Part shown: positions 23,857 through 32,299 of the stretch, piece after piece | Layout of the letters: every line of letters starts with the position of its first letter | How positions within the stretch are numbered: position 1 is the stretch's first letter | Assembly: GCF_000936425.1 (NCBI RefSeq) | Contig: NZ_AVFK01000044.1 | Span: 1-51,608, forward strand | Reading direction: 5' to 3' | Length of the DNA: 51,608 bases | Origin: Skermanella aerolata KACC 11604 | Lineage (GTDB): Bacteria; Pseudomonadota; Alphaproteobacteria; Azospirillales; Azospirillaceae | The notes under the pieces: generated by a model | What the model was told of the DNA's origin: nothing | Databases searched by the model: none | What the model saw: the letters and a program-made list of their open reading frames with translations, nothing else | Position numbers and translations under genes: made by a program

Positions 23857-25056
23857 TCAAGTGGCTCTCGCTTCGATCCCGTCGCTGCCAGCTCGATCTG
23901 ATCCCTCAGCCAACGAGCAGATGAAGCTGCCCCATGCGTCCATGGCGGCCTTCCGCTGGTCGAGATACTTTCCACGCTGATACACGGCTGCGACCCCGCG
24001 GACTGAGGTACTTGCGTGATTGAGGATCTTGTCGACGACTACCGGGTTGATCGCCAAATCCTGGCTCGCGATGGTTGCGAATGATCTTCGTAAATCGTGA
24101 TAGCACCAACCCGTCACACGGCTGCGCGCAGAAATGCGCTTCTGCGCGCGGGCGAAGCCACTTACCGTCGTCGTCAGTGTCGTCGTGAACAGAAAATCCG
24201 CGTGCAACTTGGGAAGGCCACTTATTATCTGCATTGCGGGTGGTGAAAGATGGACAACATGCTCAATGCCGTTCTTGGCCCGTTCAGCCGGAATGGTCCA
24301 GACTGCATGCTCCAGATCAATCTCTCGCCAGCACGCATTAGACACTTCCCGAAGCCGCTGGCCTGTCAGGATGAGCAACTGCGTCATGGGTCCGAAGGGA
24401 TAGCTATCCTGCCCCGCGGCAGTCCAGACTTGTCTCAGCTCGTCATGAGACAGCACCCGATTGCGCGACTGCTCGACACTCGGCGCCTCCATGGAAGCCA
24501 GTGGATTGACAGCGATATAGTCGCGGCTCATCGCCCAAGTGAACATGCGCCGCAGACGGCTGAAGACCCGGTTCGCCTCCACTGGGGCGCCGCGATCGAC
24601 AATCCCGTCCAGCAGACTGTGGATATCAGCCTTGCTGACGGCCGCAATCTCCTTCATGCCGATAACCGGGAGCACATCCTTGCGGATGGAGCGCTCGACG
24701 TCGGCCGCGCTTCGATTTCCCGATTGATCTCGTCTCAGCCATTCCTCAGCCACGAATTCGACGGAACGGGTTGAGGGCACCGTCGCCTTAGTTCGAGTGC
24801 CCTTTCGCATCTCCCCCAAAGCCTTTACGGCCTCAAATCGAGCATCGGCCAGCGACATCGTCGGGTACTCTCCCAAGCGATCCCGAACCAACTTCCCTTC
24901 CGCGCGACCAAGGGCGAACCATGTCTTCCGCCCAGTCGGTTCCACGCGAAGCCTCAATCCTCTCACGCTCGCATCCGGATACTCAACGCGGACCGAAGTC
25001 GGGGAAACCTTCGCAACGAATGCCGCACTGAGGGACTTCTGCGTGAGCCGAGGCAC
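23857..25056 (-). CDS. int: P4-type tyrosine integrase
   Basis: This is a 399-residue site-specific recombinase. The N-terminal DUF4102 arm-binding domain is clear (VRGLRLRVEPTGRKTWFALG, then YPTMSLADARFEA), followed by a SAM-like core-binding domain (residues about 98-190). The catalytic domain has Arg234 (TGQRLREV), His320 and Arg323 (YHDLRRSFAT), His347 (LNHAS) and a Tyr in VYQRGKY (359 or 364). All residues expected for strand exchange are present, so it should be active. The gene starts at the right edge of the element and reads inward. Its promoter region carries three GGGTAAC repeats, and the disrupted actP gene lies about 160 bases away. Confidence 0.95.
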   Translation of the reverse strand: MPRLTQKSLSAAFVAKVSPTSVRVEYPDASVRGLRLRVEPTGRKTWFALGRAEGKLVRDRLGEYPTMSLADARFEAVKALGEMRKGTRTKATVPSTRSVEFVAEEWLRRDQSGNRSAADVERSIRKDVLPVIGMKEIAAVSKADIHSLLDGIVDRGAPVEANRVFSRLRRMFTWAMSRDYIAVNPLASMEAPSVEQSRNRVLSHDELRQVWTAAGQDSYPFGPMTQLLILTGQRLREVSNACWREIDLEHAVWTIPAERAKNGIEHVVHLSPPAMQIISGLPKLHADFLFTTTLTTTVSGFARAQKRISARSRVTGWCYHDLRRSFATIASQDLAINPVVVDKILNHASTSVRGVAAVYQRGKYLDQRKAAMDAWGSFICSLAEGSDRAGSDGIEARAT

Positions 25057-25217
25057 AGGCTCTCCTGTTGCTGGGTAACTGGCCGGGTAACATGGGTAAC
25101 ATAAATCGGCGTACTGCCGTGTTATCCAATGTAGCCTTAGGCAATCGTAACCTCAAGCAACAGAACAATTTTTTCTCGGTGGTGTTATGTCAGGTAAGCC
25201 GGTGAAAGGTAGGCTCT
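25057..25217. other. Right attachment-site region of the integrated element
   Basis: This stretch separates the integrase start from the severed actP fragment. The reading frame of actP is closed by a TGA at 25203 and resumes as good protein from 25218, so the crossover should lie close to 25205-25225. It also contains T-rich (ATTTTTTC near 25168) and GGGTAAC elements expected of an attachment region. The exact core cannot be set without the left junction, which is outside the window. Confidence 0.6.
25073..25100. repeat. Three GGGTAAC direct repeats (candidate integrase/Xis arm sites)
   Basis: GGGTAAC occurs at 25073, 25085 and 25094 in the same orientation, with a related GTGTTATCC on the other strand at about 25121. 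Short direct repeats between an integrase gene and its attachment core are typical arm-type or excisionase binding sites. They overlap the integrase promoter and could give autoregulation. Confidence 0.55.
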
Positions 25218-25604
25218 TTGATCGAAAAGCAGAACGTCGCCTTCCTGGTCGGCCTGACCTTCGGCATCGCGGCCTCGGCCAACTTCCCCGTGCTGATCCT
25301 GTCGATGTACTGGAAGGGCCTGACGACGCGCGGCGCGCTGCTGGGCGGCGTCACCGGTCTGGTCTCCGCCGTCGTGCTGGTAGTGCTGTCCAAGGCCGTC
25401 TGGGTCGTGGTGCTGGAAAACCCGGCTCCCATCTTCCCGTACGAGCAGCCGGCCCTGTTCTCCATGACGCTCGCCTTCCTGGTGACCATCGTGGTGTCCA
25501 AGCTGGACAACTCCGCGTCCGCCGCCAAGGAACGCGACGCGTTCGACGACCAGAACGTCCGCTCCCAGACCGGCATCGGCGCCGCCGCCGCCGTCAGCCA
25601 CTGA
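25218..25604 (+). pseudogene. actP: 3' fragment of actP-like acetate/cation symporter
   Basis: The frame encodes EKQNVAFLVGLTFGIAASAN, then FPVLILSMYWKGLTTRGALL, then hydrophobic helices and a soluble tail (AAKERDAFDDQNVRSQTGIG). This is the C-terminal quarter of ActP-type sodium:solute symporters, which import acetate and related short acids and are normally about 550 residues. Only about 128 remain, the 5' part is missing and a stop codon lies in frame at 25203, so the gene has been cut. The integrase gene and its repeats adjoin the cut, which points to element insertion as the cause. The tail ends in a normal TGA and a long hairpin follows. The upstream half is predicted to lie at the left end of the element. 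Confidence 0.83.
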
Positions 25605-25609
25605 GTGCG

Positions 25610-25643
25610 GTAGGGGGCCGGGAAAAACTTCCCTGCCCCCTAC
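25610..25643. terminator. Bidirectional hairpin between actP fragment and pntB
   Basis: GTAGGGGGC (25610-25618) pairs with GCCCCCTAC (25635-25643), with further GGGAA/TTCCC pairing inside. It lies between two convergent genes and can end transcription from both sides. Confidence 0.65.
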
Positions 25644-25650
25644 CTGTCCG

Positions 25651-27051
25651 TTACGCTACCGACTTGACGATCTCTTCGGTCATCTTCTTCGCGTCGCCGA
25701 ACAGCATCATCGTGTTGGGCCTGAAGAACAACTCGTTGTCCACCCCGGCATAGCCGGACGCCATCGAGCGCTTGATGAACAGCACGGTCTTCGCCTTTTC
25801 GACGTCCAGGATCGGCATGCCGTAAATTGCCGATGTAGGATCCGTCTTCGCGGCAGGGTTGGTCACGTCGTTGGCTCCGATCACGAAGGCCACGTCGGCC
25901 TGACCGAAGTCGCGGTTGATCTCCTCCAACTCCATCACCTCGTCATACGGCACGTTGGCCTCGGCCAGCAGGACGTTCATATGGCCGGGCATCCGGCCGG
26001 CGACGGGATGGATGGCGTAGCGGACATCGACGCCTTCGTGCTTCAGCAGGTCGGCCATCTCCCGCAGCGCATGCTGCGCCTGCGCCACCGCCATGCCGTA
26101 GCCGGGGACGATGATCACGGACGAGGCGTTCTTCATGATGAAGGCGGCATCCTCCGCCGAGCCGGCCTTGACCGAGCGGTCTCCCGCAGGTCCGCCGGCG
26201 ACAGCCGCCGCCGAGTCGCCGCCGAAGCCGCCCAGGATCACGTTGAAGATCGACCGGTTCATGCCCTTGCACATGATGTAGGACAGGATGGCACCCGACG
26301 ATCCGACCAGCGCGCCGGTGATGATCAGCAGGTTGTTCTCCAGCGTGAACCCGATACCCGCAGCCGCCCAGCCGGAGTAGGAGTTCAGCATCGACACCAC
26401 CACTGGCATGTCGGCGCCGCCGATCGGGAGGATCAGCAGGAAGCCCAACGCCAGCGCCAGCAGGACGATGACCCAAAGCGCCGCCGTCGAGTTGGTGGTG
26501 CAGAGCCAGACGATGGCCAGCAGCAGCGCGATGCCCAAACCGGCGTTCAGCGTGTGCTGCATGTTGAACACCAGCGGCTTGCCGGTGACCAGCCCCTGGA
26601 GCTTGGCGAAGGCGACCAGCGAGCCGGTGAAGGTGATGGCACCGATGGCGACGCCGAGCGCCATCTCGATCAGGCTGCCGACCCGGATGTCGCCCGGCAC
26701 GCCGATGCCATAGGCTTCCGGCGCGTAATACGCCGCTATGGCGACGAACACGGCGGACAGACCGACCAGGGAGTGGAAGGCGGCGACCAACTGCGGCAGC
26801 GCCGTCATCTCGATCTTGCGCGCGGTGACCGCGCCGATGGCGCCGCCTATGGCGATGCCGATGACGATCAGCGTCAGCGACAGGCCGGAGATCAGGCCAG
26901 GCAGCAGCAGCGTGGTGACGATGGCGATCACCATGCCGGCGATGCCGTAGTTGTTGCCTTGGCGGGAAGTTTCGGGGCTGGAAAGACCGCGCAGCGCCAT
27001 GATGAAGCAGATGGCGGCGACGAGATACGCCAGAGGAGCGAAAGCGACCAT
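25651..27051 (-). CDS. pntB: NAD(P) transhydrogenase beta subunit
   Basis: This 466-residue subunit carries the NADP(H)-binding domain III and much of the membrane domain of proton-translocating transhydrogenase, which makes NADPH from NADH using the proton gradient. About nine hydrophobic helices fill residues 5-260. Domain III has the family signature GYGMAVAQAQHALREMADLL, then VAGRMPGHMNVLLAEA and IGANDVTNPAAKTDP. The ATG at 27051 (MVAFAPLAYLVAAICF) is chosen; the longer frame to 27294 is a shadow of pntAB. The three-gene arrangement is that of Rhodospirillum rubrum. Spacing to pntAB is 17 bases. Confidence 0.96.
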   Translation of the reverse strand: MVAFAPLAYLVAAICFIMALRGLSSPETSRQGNNYGIAGMVIAIVTTLLLPGLISGLSLTLIVIGIAIGGAIGAVTARKIEMTALPQLVAAFHSLVGLSAVFVAIAAYYAPEAYGIGVPGDIRVGSLIEMALGVAIGAITFTGSLVAFAKLQGLVTGKPLVFNMQHTLNAGLGIALLLAIVWLCTTNSTAALWVIVLLALALGFLLILPIGGADMPVVVSMLNSYSGWAAAGIGFTLENNLLIITGALVGSSGAILSYIMCKGMNRSIFNVILGGFGGDSAAAVAGGPAGDRSVKAGSAEDAAFIMKNASSVIIVPGYGMAVAQAQHALREMADLLKHEGVDVRYAIHPVAGRMPGHMNVLLAEANVPYDEVMELEEINRDFGQADVAFVIGANDVTNPAAKTDPTSAIYGMPILDVEKAKTVLFIKRSMASGYAGVDNELFFRPNTMMLFGDAKKMTEEIVKSVA

Positions 27052-27068
27052 GGTAATTCCGGGCTCCC

Positions 27069-27368
27069 TTATTTCTTCTGCTTCTTCTTGTACATCGCCA
27101 GCATGCGCTGCGTGACGATGAACCCGCCGAAGATATTGACCGAGGCAAGGATGACGGCGAGGAAGCCCAGCGCCGTGGAGAAGGTGAAGCCGGCGGTGCT
27201 GCCGGTCGCGATCAGCGCACCGACGATGATGACCGACGACACCGCGTTGGTGACGCTCATCAGCGGCGAGTGCAGCGCCGGCGTAACCCGCCACACCACG
27301 TAGTAGCCGACGAAGCAGGCGAGCGCGAAGACCGTCAGGCCGGTGATGAAGAAGCTATGTTCGGCCAT
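27069..27368 (-). CDS. pntAB: NAD(P) transhydrogenase alpha-2 subunit (membrane part)
   Basis: This is a 99-residue membrane protein with three hydrophobic helices ([53 protein letters not shown]) and a lysine-rich end. In R. rubrum-type enzymes the alpha chain is split into PntAA (NAD-binding, soluble) and PntAB (membrane). The gene lies between pntAA and pntB, four bases after the pntAA stop, so all three form one operon transcribed leftward. Confidence 0.95.
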   Translation of the reverse strand: MAEHSFFITGLTVFALACFVGYYVVWRVTPALHSPLMSVTNAVSSVIIVGALIATGSTAGFTFSTALGFLAVILASVNIFGGFIVTQRMLAMYKKKQKK

Positions 27369-27372
27369 GGGC

Positions 27373-28554
27373 TCACGCTCCCACGCTGGCAGGTTGAACC
27401 GGAGCCTCGGCAGCCGGTGCGAAGGTCGGATGGATCACGGCGCCGTCGCGGGTCAGCGCAATCGCCTTGACGATCTCGTCGTCCCACGGCAGCGCGAAGT
27501 TCTTCTCGGCATCGAAACAAAGGCTGAGCAGCGCGAACAGGTTCTTGGCGTAGAGCATCGAGCTATCGACCGCGATCCGGCTCGGCACGTTGGCATGGCC
27601 GACGATCCTGACGCCGTGCTTCTCGACGATCTCGCCGGCGACCGAGCCTTCGACATTGCCGCCGGCCTCGACCGCCAGATCCACGATCACCGACCCCGGC
27701 TTCATGGTCGCGATCATCTCGTCGGTCACCAGACGCGGGGCGGGACGCCCCGGAATCAGCGCCGTGGTGACGATGATGTCCTGCTTTTTGATCGTCTCGG
27801 CGATCAGGGCCGCCTGCTTGGCCTGGTACTCCTTGCTCATTTCCTTGGCATAGCCACCGGAGGTTTCCGCTTGCTTGAACTCGTCATCCTCGACCGCGAC
27901 GAAGGTGCCGCCCAGCGACTGGACCTGCTCCTTCACCGCCGGCCGGACATCGGTCGCGGAAACCACGGCGCCCAGCCGCTTGGCCGTCGCGATCGCCTGC
28001 AAGCCGGCGACGCCGACGCCCATGATCAGCGCGCGGGCGGGAGGGACCGTGCCGGCCGCCGTCATCATCATGGGGAACGCCCGCCCGAACTCCGACGCGG
28101 CATCCAGCACCGCCCGGTACCCGGCAAGGTTGGCCTGACTGGACAGCACGTCCATCGACTGCGCGCGGGTGATGCGCGGGACCAGTTCCATCGCCAGCGC
28201 CGTGACGCCAGCCTCAGCATAGGCCGGCAGGTGATCGCGGTTGGAATGCGGGTTCAGGATGCCGATCAGCACCGCGCCGCGCTTCATCAACGCCAGCTCG
28301 TCGGTGCCTTCGGCGGCGGTCATGGGATGCCGCACCTTCAGCACGACATCGGCGTCGGCATATGTGGATGCGGCGTCCGGAGCGATCTCCGCCCCCGCAT
28401 CGGCGAAGGCCTTGTCCGGGATCGAAGCGCCGTCGCCGGCTCCGGTCTCGACGACCACCTCGGCGCCCAGCGCCTTGTACTTCTTGATGGTGTCGACCGA
28501 GGCCGCAACCCGCCTTTCAGAGGCGCGCCGCTCCTTCGGGATTGCGATTTTCAT
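27373..28554 (-). CDS. pntAA: NAD(P) transhydrogenase alpha-1 subunit (NAD-binding)
   Basis: This is a 393-residue protein related to alanine dehydrogenase and PntA domain I. It opens [20 protein letters not shown] and contains the Rossmann dinucleotide site [19 protein letters not shown]. Its mobile loop lies around [19 protein letters not shown], and the conserved [12 protein letters not shown] follows. It hands hydride from NADH to PntB across the complex. ATG 28554 is supported by GGAGGAG upstream. It begins the operon pntAA-pntAB-pntB, and the HDAC-like gene stands just upstream in the same direction. Confidence 0.96.
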   Translation of the reverse strand: MKIAIPKERRASERRVAASVDTIKKYKALGAEVVVETGAGDGASIPDKAFADAGAEIAPDAASTYADADVVLKVRHPMTAAEGTDELALMKRGAVLIGILNPHSNRDHLPAYAEAGVTALAMELVPRITRAQSMDVLSSQANLAGYRAVLDAASEFGRAFPMMMTAAGTVPPARALIMGVGVAGLQAIATAKRLGAVVSATDVRPAVKEQVQSLGGTFVAVEDDEFKQAETSGGYAKEMSKEYQAKQAALIAETIKKQDIIVTTALIPGRPAPRLVTDEMIATMKPGSVIVDLAVEAGGNVEGSVAGEIVEKHGVRIVGHANVPSRIAVDSSMLYAKNLFALLSLCFDAEKNFALPWDDEIVKAIALTRDGAVIHPTFAPAAEAPVQPASVGA

Positions 28555-28665
28555 GGGATCGTGCTCCTCCGGGGCTTGTTCTTGCCTTTGCTGGAATCTC
28601 GGCAAAGGGGATCCGTTCGCGGCCCATCGCGGGGCCGCGCCGGTAGAAATCGGATGATTGAAGGG

Positions 28666-29598
28666 TTAGGCGGCCATCAGTTCGCGGAGATGCGCCGCAA
28701 GGCTTTCGGCCAGCCCGTCCATGGAATAGCCGCCTTCCAGGACGGAAACGATCTTGCCGTCGCAGTGCCGCCGGGCAACCGCCATCAACTCCCGCGTCGC
28801 CCAGGCGAAGTCTTCCGCCTCGAGGTTGATGTGGGCCAGCGGATCGCGGCGATGGGCGTCGAAGCCGGCGGAGATCATCAGCAGGTCGGGGGCGAAAGCC
28901 TCCACCGCCGGCAGGACGAAGTCCTTCATGCCGCGCCGGAACTCTCCCGAACCGGCGAACGCCGCCAGCGGGACGTTGACGACGTTGTCGTGATTACCCC
29001 GTTCCTCGCGCGCTCCCGTGCCGGGATAGAACGGCCATTCGTGGGTGGACGCGAAGAACAGGTCCGGTTCGTCCTCCACCATGGCCTGCGTGCCGTTGCC
29101 GTGGTGGACGTCGAAATCGACGATGGCGACCTTCTTTATGCCATGCTTGCGCCGGGCATGCTCGGCACCGACGGCGATGTTGTTGAAGACGCAGAAGCCC
29201 ATCGCCCGCGCCGGCTCCGCATGGTGGCCGCAGGGCCGGACCGCGCAGAACACGTTGTCGATGCCCTCATCGCCCAGCACCGCGTCGACGGCGGCGCAGA
29301 CCGCTCCCGAAGCGCGCAGGATGGCCGACCGGGAGGTGGAGGACAGGACGGTGTCGGCGTCCAGATGGACCCGCCCGTGGCTCGGCACCGCATCCAGCAC
29401 GGCATCGACATAGGGCCGTTTGTGAACCGCCGCCAACTGCTCGACCGTCGCTTCCGGAGCTTCGCGCTGCTCCAACTGGCGGAAGTCGCCGGACTCGAGC
29501 ACGTCCCAGACGGTTTCGATCCGGGCCGGGCATTCCGGGTGGCCCATGCCGGTGTCGTGCAGACGGAAGTCGGGATGGGTGAATATCAGGGTAGTCAT
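28666..29598 (-). CDS. Class II HDAC-like deacetylase (AcuC/acetylpolyamine amidohydrolase type)
   Basis: This is a 310-residue zinc-dependent deacetylase of the arginase/deacetylase fold. The active site is complete: tandem His125-His126 in PCGHHAE, zinc ligands Asp163 and His165 in DFDVHHGNG, and Asp247 in SAGFDAHRRDPL. The transition-state Tyr is in GGYSMDGL. Bacterial members remove acetyl groups from proteins, acetylated polyamines or small amides. It lies upstream of pntAA in the same direction with a gap of about 110 bases and may be cotranscribed with it. Substrate cannot be judged from sequence. The nearby actP remnant is an acetate-related neighbour only by coincidence of insertion. 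Confidence 0.9.
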   Translation of the reverse strand: MTTLIFTHPDFRLHDTGMGHPECPARIETVWDVLESGDFRQLEQREAPEATVEQLAAVHKRPYVDAVLDAVPSHGRVHLDADTVLSSTSRSAILRASGAVCAAVDAVLGDEGIDNVFCAVRPCGHHAEPARAMGFCVFNNIAVGAEHARRKHGIKKVAIVDFDVHHGNGTQAMVEDEPDLFFASTHEWPFYPGTGAREERGNHDNVVNVPLAAFAGSGEFRRGMKDFVLPAVEAFAPDLLMISAGFDAHRRDPLAHINLEAEDFAWATRELMAVARRHCDGKIVSVLEGGYSMDGLAESLAAHLRELMAA

Positions 29599-29640
29599 TA
29601 CTGCGCCCGCCTGGAAGTCGTGGAAAGATCGTGCCGGTCC

Positions 29641-29667
29641 GGAGACCGGGGCTTAGCCCCGGCCTCC
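29641..29667 (-). terminator. Terminator-like hairpin after CBS gene
   Basis: CCGGGGC and GCCCCGG form a stem with a three-base loop, extended by outer GGAG/CTCC pairing, 21 bases past the CBS gene stop. There is no T-tract, so activity as an intrinsic terminator is uncertain. Confidence 0.4.
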
Positions 29668-29687
29668 TCCGTCTCAGCGGGTCTGCT

Positions 29688-30128
29688 TCAGTGCGCGAGT
29701 TCCGGCGCCTTGGCGTTCTCTTCCGCCGCGATTTCGGCGCGGCGGATGCCGATGAAGTCCCGCACGCCGACCAGCCCGACCAGGGTGTCGCCGTCAAGCA
29801 CCGGCACGTGGCGGATGTGCTTGTCTTCCATCAGGCCAAGCACATGCAGCAGGGTGTCGGTCGGAGAACAGGTGATGAGGTTGCGGCTCATCAACGACGA
29901 GACCTGCATCTGGAGAACCCGCGCGCCATGTTCCAGCAGGGCACGGGTGATGTCGCGTTCGGAGAACATGCCGACGACGATATTGCCCTCGGTCCGGCAG
30001 ACATCCTTGACCACCAGCGCGCCGATGTTTTCGGCCTTCATCAGGCGCGCCGCGGTCTCCACGGTTTCGTTCATGCGGATCGTTACGATCCGGTGGTTCT
30101 TGCTACGGAGAACGTCCTCAACCCTCAT
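29688..30128 (-). CDS. Two-CBS-domain protein
   Basis: This is a 146-residue protein made of a single Bateman module. The first CBS motif covers residues about 1-65 (RIVTIRMNETVETAARLMKA, ENIGALVVKD) and the second about 75-135 (ISLL-like MSRNLITCSPTDTLL, DKHIRHVPVLDGDTLVGLVG). Such modules bind adenine nucleotides and sense energy status. The start at 30128 has AGGAGGAAATG upstream. It lies between the HDAC-like gene and the reductase gene on the same strand. No effector domain is attached. A second CBS protein, with a BON domain, is at the right end of the window. Confidence 0.9.
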   Translation of the reverse strand: MRVEDVLRSKNHRIVTIRMNETVETAARLMKAENIGALVVKDVCRTEGNIVVGMFSERDITRALLEHGARVLQMQVSSLMSRNLITCSPTDTLLHVLGLMEDKHIRHVPVLDGDTLVGLVGVRDFIGIRRAEIAAEENAKAPELAH

Positions 30129-30174
30129 GACATTTCCTCCTCGTTTGACGGGTAGCACCCCTTTTTTGTGGAGC

Positions 30175-31200
30175 TTATTGCGCCGCTACGGCGGGTTGTC
30201 CGGCCGGTTCGGGAGCCTTCGTCCTGGTATAGCAACCGGCGATTTCGCCCCGCTGCTTGACAAGAGCCAGAACCACGTCGATGGTCGGAGTCGGAACGCC
30301 GACCATGCGGCCCATCTCCTGGACGACGGTCAGAAGCGGATCGATCTCCATCGGGCGCTCGCGCTCAAGGTCCTGGAGCATCGAGGTCTTATGCGCGCCG
30401 ACGGCACCTGCGCCATTGATCCGGCGTTCGACATCGACGCGGAAGTGTACGCCGAGCCGGTCGCCGATCTCCTTGGCTTCCAGCATCATGGCACGGGCGA
30501 CGGCGCGTGTCTCCGGATCGGAAGTGATGACATCGAGGGTGGCGTGGGTCAGCGCGCTGATCGGGTTGAAGCACAGGTTGCCCCAAAGCTTCAGCCAGAT
30601 CTCGTCGCGGATCTTGTCCAGTACGGGTGCGCGCAGGCCGCCGGCGGTCAGAGCGGCGGACAACTTCATGATGCGATCGGACGAGCTGCCATCAGGCTCG
30701 CCCAGGCTGAACTTGTCGCCGTAGACGTGCTTGATGACGCCGGGTTCGATCACTTCGGTAGCGGGGTAGACGACGCAGCCGATGGCACGCTCAGGCCCGA
30801 ATTCCTGCCACTGCTTGCCGCCGGGATCGACGCTTTCTACCACCCGGCCTTCGAAGTCGCCGCCGTGCTTGTGGAAGTACCAGTAAGGAATGCCGTTGAC
30901 GGCGGTTACGATCGCGGTGTCCGGGCCAAGCAGAGGCTTGATCGACGGGATCGCTCCGGTCACCGAATGCGCCTTCAGCGCAATGATGACGTAGTCCTGC
31001 GGACCGAGCTTGGCCGGATCGTCGCTGCATGTCGGGTGGACGACGTCCTCGCCTTCATCGGTGATGAGCTTGACGCCGTTCTGCTGCATGGCCGCCAGAT
31101 GGGGACCGCGAGCGACCAGACTGACATCCGCACCGCCCTGATGCAGGCGCACTCCCATATAACCACCGATGGCGCCCGAGCCGAAAATACAAATCTTCAT
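30175..31200 (-). CDS. 2-dehydropantoate 2-reductase family dehydrogenase
   Basis: This is a 341-residue NAD(P)-dependent oxidoreductase. The Rossmann signature GSGAIGGYMGVRLHQGG is at residues 7-23. The ketopantoate reductase region is clear: IALKAHSVTGAIPSIKPLLG, then AVNGIPYWYF and LWGNLCFNPISALTHATLDV in the C-terminal dimerisation domain. True PanE reduces ketopantoate in pantothenate synthesis; members of this size with tryptophan-glycine-asparagine often act on other 2-oxo acids. The start at 31200 has AGGGAGAG upstream. It is divergent from the GntR regulator and shares the operator-like site at 31342, so the reductase is probably its target. The substrate is inferred only to be an oxo acid. 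Confidence 0.85.
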   Translation of the reverse strand: MKICIFGSGAIGGYMGVRLHQGGADVSLVARGPHLAAMQQNGVKLITDEGEDVVHPTCSDDPAKLGPQDYVIIALKAHSVTGAIPSIKPLLGPDTAIVTAVNGIPYWYFHKHGGDFEGRVVESVDPGGKQWQEFGPERAIGCVVYPATEVIEPGVIKHVYGDKFSLGEPDGSSSDRIMKLSAALTAGGLRAPVLDKIRDEIWLKLWGNLCFNPISALTHATLDVITSDPETRAVARAMMLEAKEIGDRLGVHFRVDVERRINGAGAVGAHKTSMLQDLERERPMEIDPLLTVVQEMGRMVGVPTPTIDVVLALVKQRGEIAGCYTRTKAPEPAGQPAVAAQ

Positions 31201-31341
31201 GAGCGTCTCTCCCTTGAGGCTTGTGGCTCTTATGCTCTTCTTGGTGTGCTGCTCTTGTTTTTCGCTGTTCTTATTTGGTGTGCGCAACGCCCGTCGGCAC
31301 ACAGCATGCGGACCACGGATCCTGCGTTCCTGGCTTTGATC

Positions 31342-31357
31342 TTGGTATACATAATAC
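31342..31357 (-). promoter_or_regulatory. GntR operator-like motif upstream of the reductase gene
   Basis: The site TTGGTATACATAATAC lies 142 bases before the start of the oxidoreductase gene and overlaps a TTGACA-type promoter element on that strand. It matches the shared motif GGTATACnGTATnC found upstream of the antiporter and CBS-BON genes. Confidence 0.5.
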
Positions 31358-31482
31358 TGTGTGTCAACACGATTCCAGTTCACATCGTGGAAAGCCTTGA
31401 AACAGGAACCCCTGGGTCAATACGCCCCTTGTAGGATTGTTGCGCGACACGCCATGAAACGGTAGAACCGGGTATGCGAGGC

Positions 31483-31495
31483 GTATACTGTATTA
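31483..31495 (+). promoter_or_regulatory. GntR operator-like motif upstream of the GntR gene
   Basis: GTATACTGTATTA lies 87 bases before the GntR ATG. It shares the GTATACnGTAT core with the sites at 31342, 50401, 50422 and 50605, suggesting autoregulation. Confidence 0.5.
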
Positions 31496-31581
31496 GTAAT
31501 GCAGTCGGCCAGATCAGTCGGGTCAGGACGGGGGCTTGCGACGCGGTACGGCTCAACCAGAAAAGTAGAAGGTGGCAGTCA

Positions 31582-32271
31582 ATGACTGGTCCTACGTTGA
31601 ACGTCCAGCCGCTGGATACCAGCACCAGTTTTCGTACTCAGGTCTATCATGCCCTGAAGCAGGCGATCACTGAAATGGATATCTACGACCATAAGACCGA
31701 AATCCGTCTGGATGAGCGGCAAGTCAGCGAGAAACTGGGCGTCAGCCGGACCCCGATCCGCGAAGCCATGACTCTGCTGGAGCAGGAAGGCTTCGTCCGT
31801 TCCCAGCCGCGCCGCGGCATCTTCGTGATCCGCAAGACCAAGCGCGAAATACTTGAGATGGTCACGGTGTGGGCGGCCTTGGAAAGCATGGCTGCCCGCA
31901 TCGCCGCCGAGAAAGCGTCGGACGAGGACATCCGGTCGCTCCGCGAGCTGTTCAGCGATTTCGAGCAGAAGAAGCCGGCTGAGCACGTCAACGAGTACAG
32001 CGACGCCAACATCGCCTTCCACAAGGCGATCATCCGGATGAGCGGCTGCCAGTTGATCCAGGAGATCACCGAAAACCTGTTCATCCACATGCGGGCGATC
32101 CGCAAGCTGACCATCGGCCAGGACAATCGGGCGGAACGCTCGATCGTCGACCACAAGAACATCATCGACGCGCTGGCACGGCGCGACCCCGTCGCCGCCG
32201 AACAACTCGTCCGCGACCACACGCTGGGCCTCGCGACGCATATCGAGCAATACGGCAACTTCCTGGACTGA
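31582..32271 (+). CDS. GntR-family (FCD) transcription regulator
   Basis: This is a 229-residue regulator. The N-terminal winged helix contains EKLGVSRTPIREAMTLLEQE and RSQPRRGIFVIRKTKREI, typical of the FadR/VanR subgroup. The C-terminal FCD domain holds the metal/ligand-binding pattern (SDANIAFHKAIIRMSGCQLI, then HKNIIDALARRDP). FCD regulators respond to small carboxylic acids and usually repress neighbouring catabolic genes. Start at 31582 has AGAAGGTGG upstream. It is divergent from the 2-oxo acid reductase gene, and operator-like sites lie on both sides and 19 kb away near an oxalate/formate antiporter. Confidence 0.9.
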   Translation: MTGPTLNVQPLDTSTSFRTQVYHALKQAITEMDIYDHKTEIRLDERQVSEKLGVSRTPIREAMTLLEQEGFVRSQPRRGIFVIRKTKREILEMVTVWAALESMAARIAAEKASDEDIRSLRELFSDFEQKKPAEHVNEYSDANIAFHKAIIRMSGCQLIQEITENLFIHMRAIRKLTIGQDNRAERSIVDHKNIIDALARRDPVAAEQLVRDHTLGLATHIEQYGNFLD

Positions 32272-32299
32272 CGGCGGCGCGCCCGCCCCCGCTCCGGCG

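Noticed and set aside
25057-25217. tRNA gene as integration target
   Set aside because: No cloverleaf or tRNA 3' end is visible in this stretch, and the adjoining coding fragment is actP-like.
27343-31434. Open plus-strand frame of 1363 codons
   Set aside because: It runs antisense to pntAA, the HDAC-like gene, the CBS gene and the reductase. It is arginine/aspartate/histidine-rich without folding pattern, as expected of a shadow frame in GC-rich DNA.
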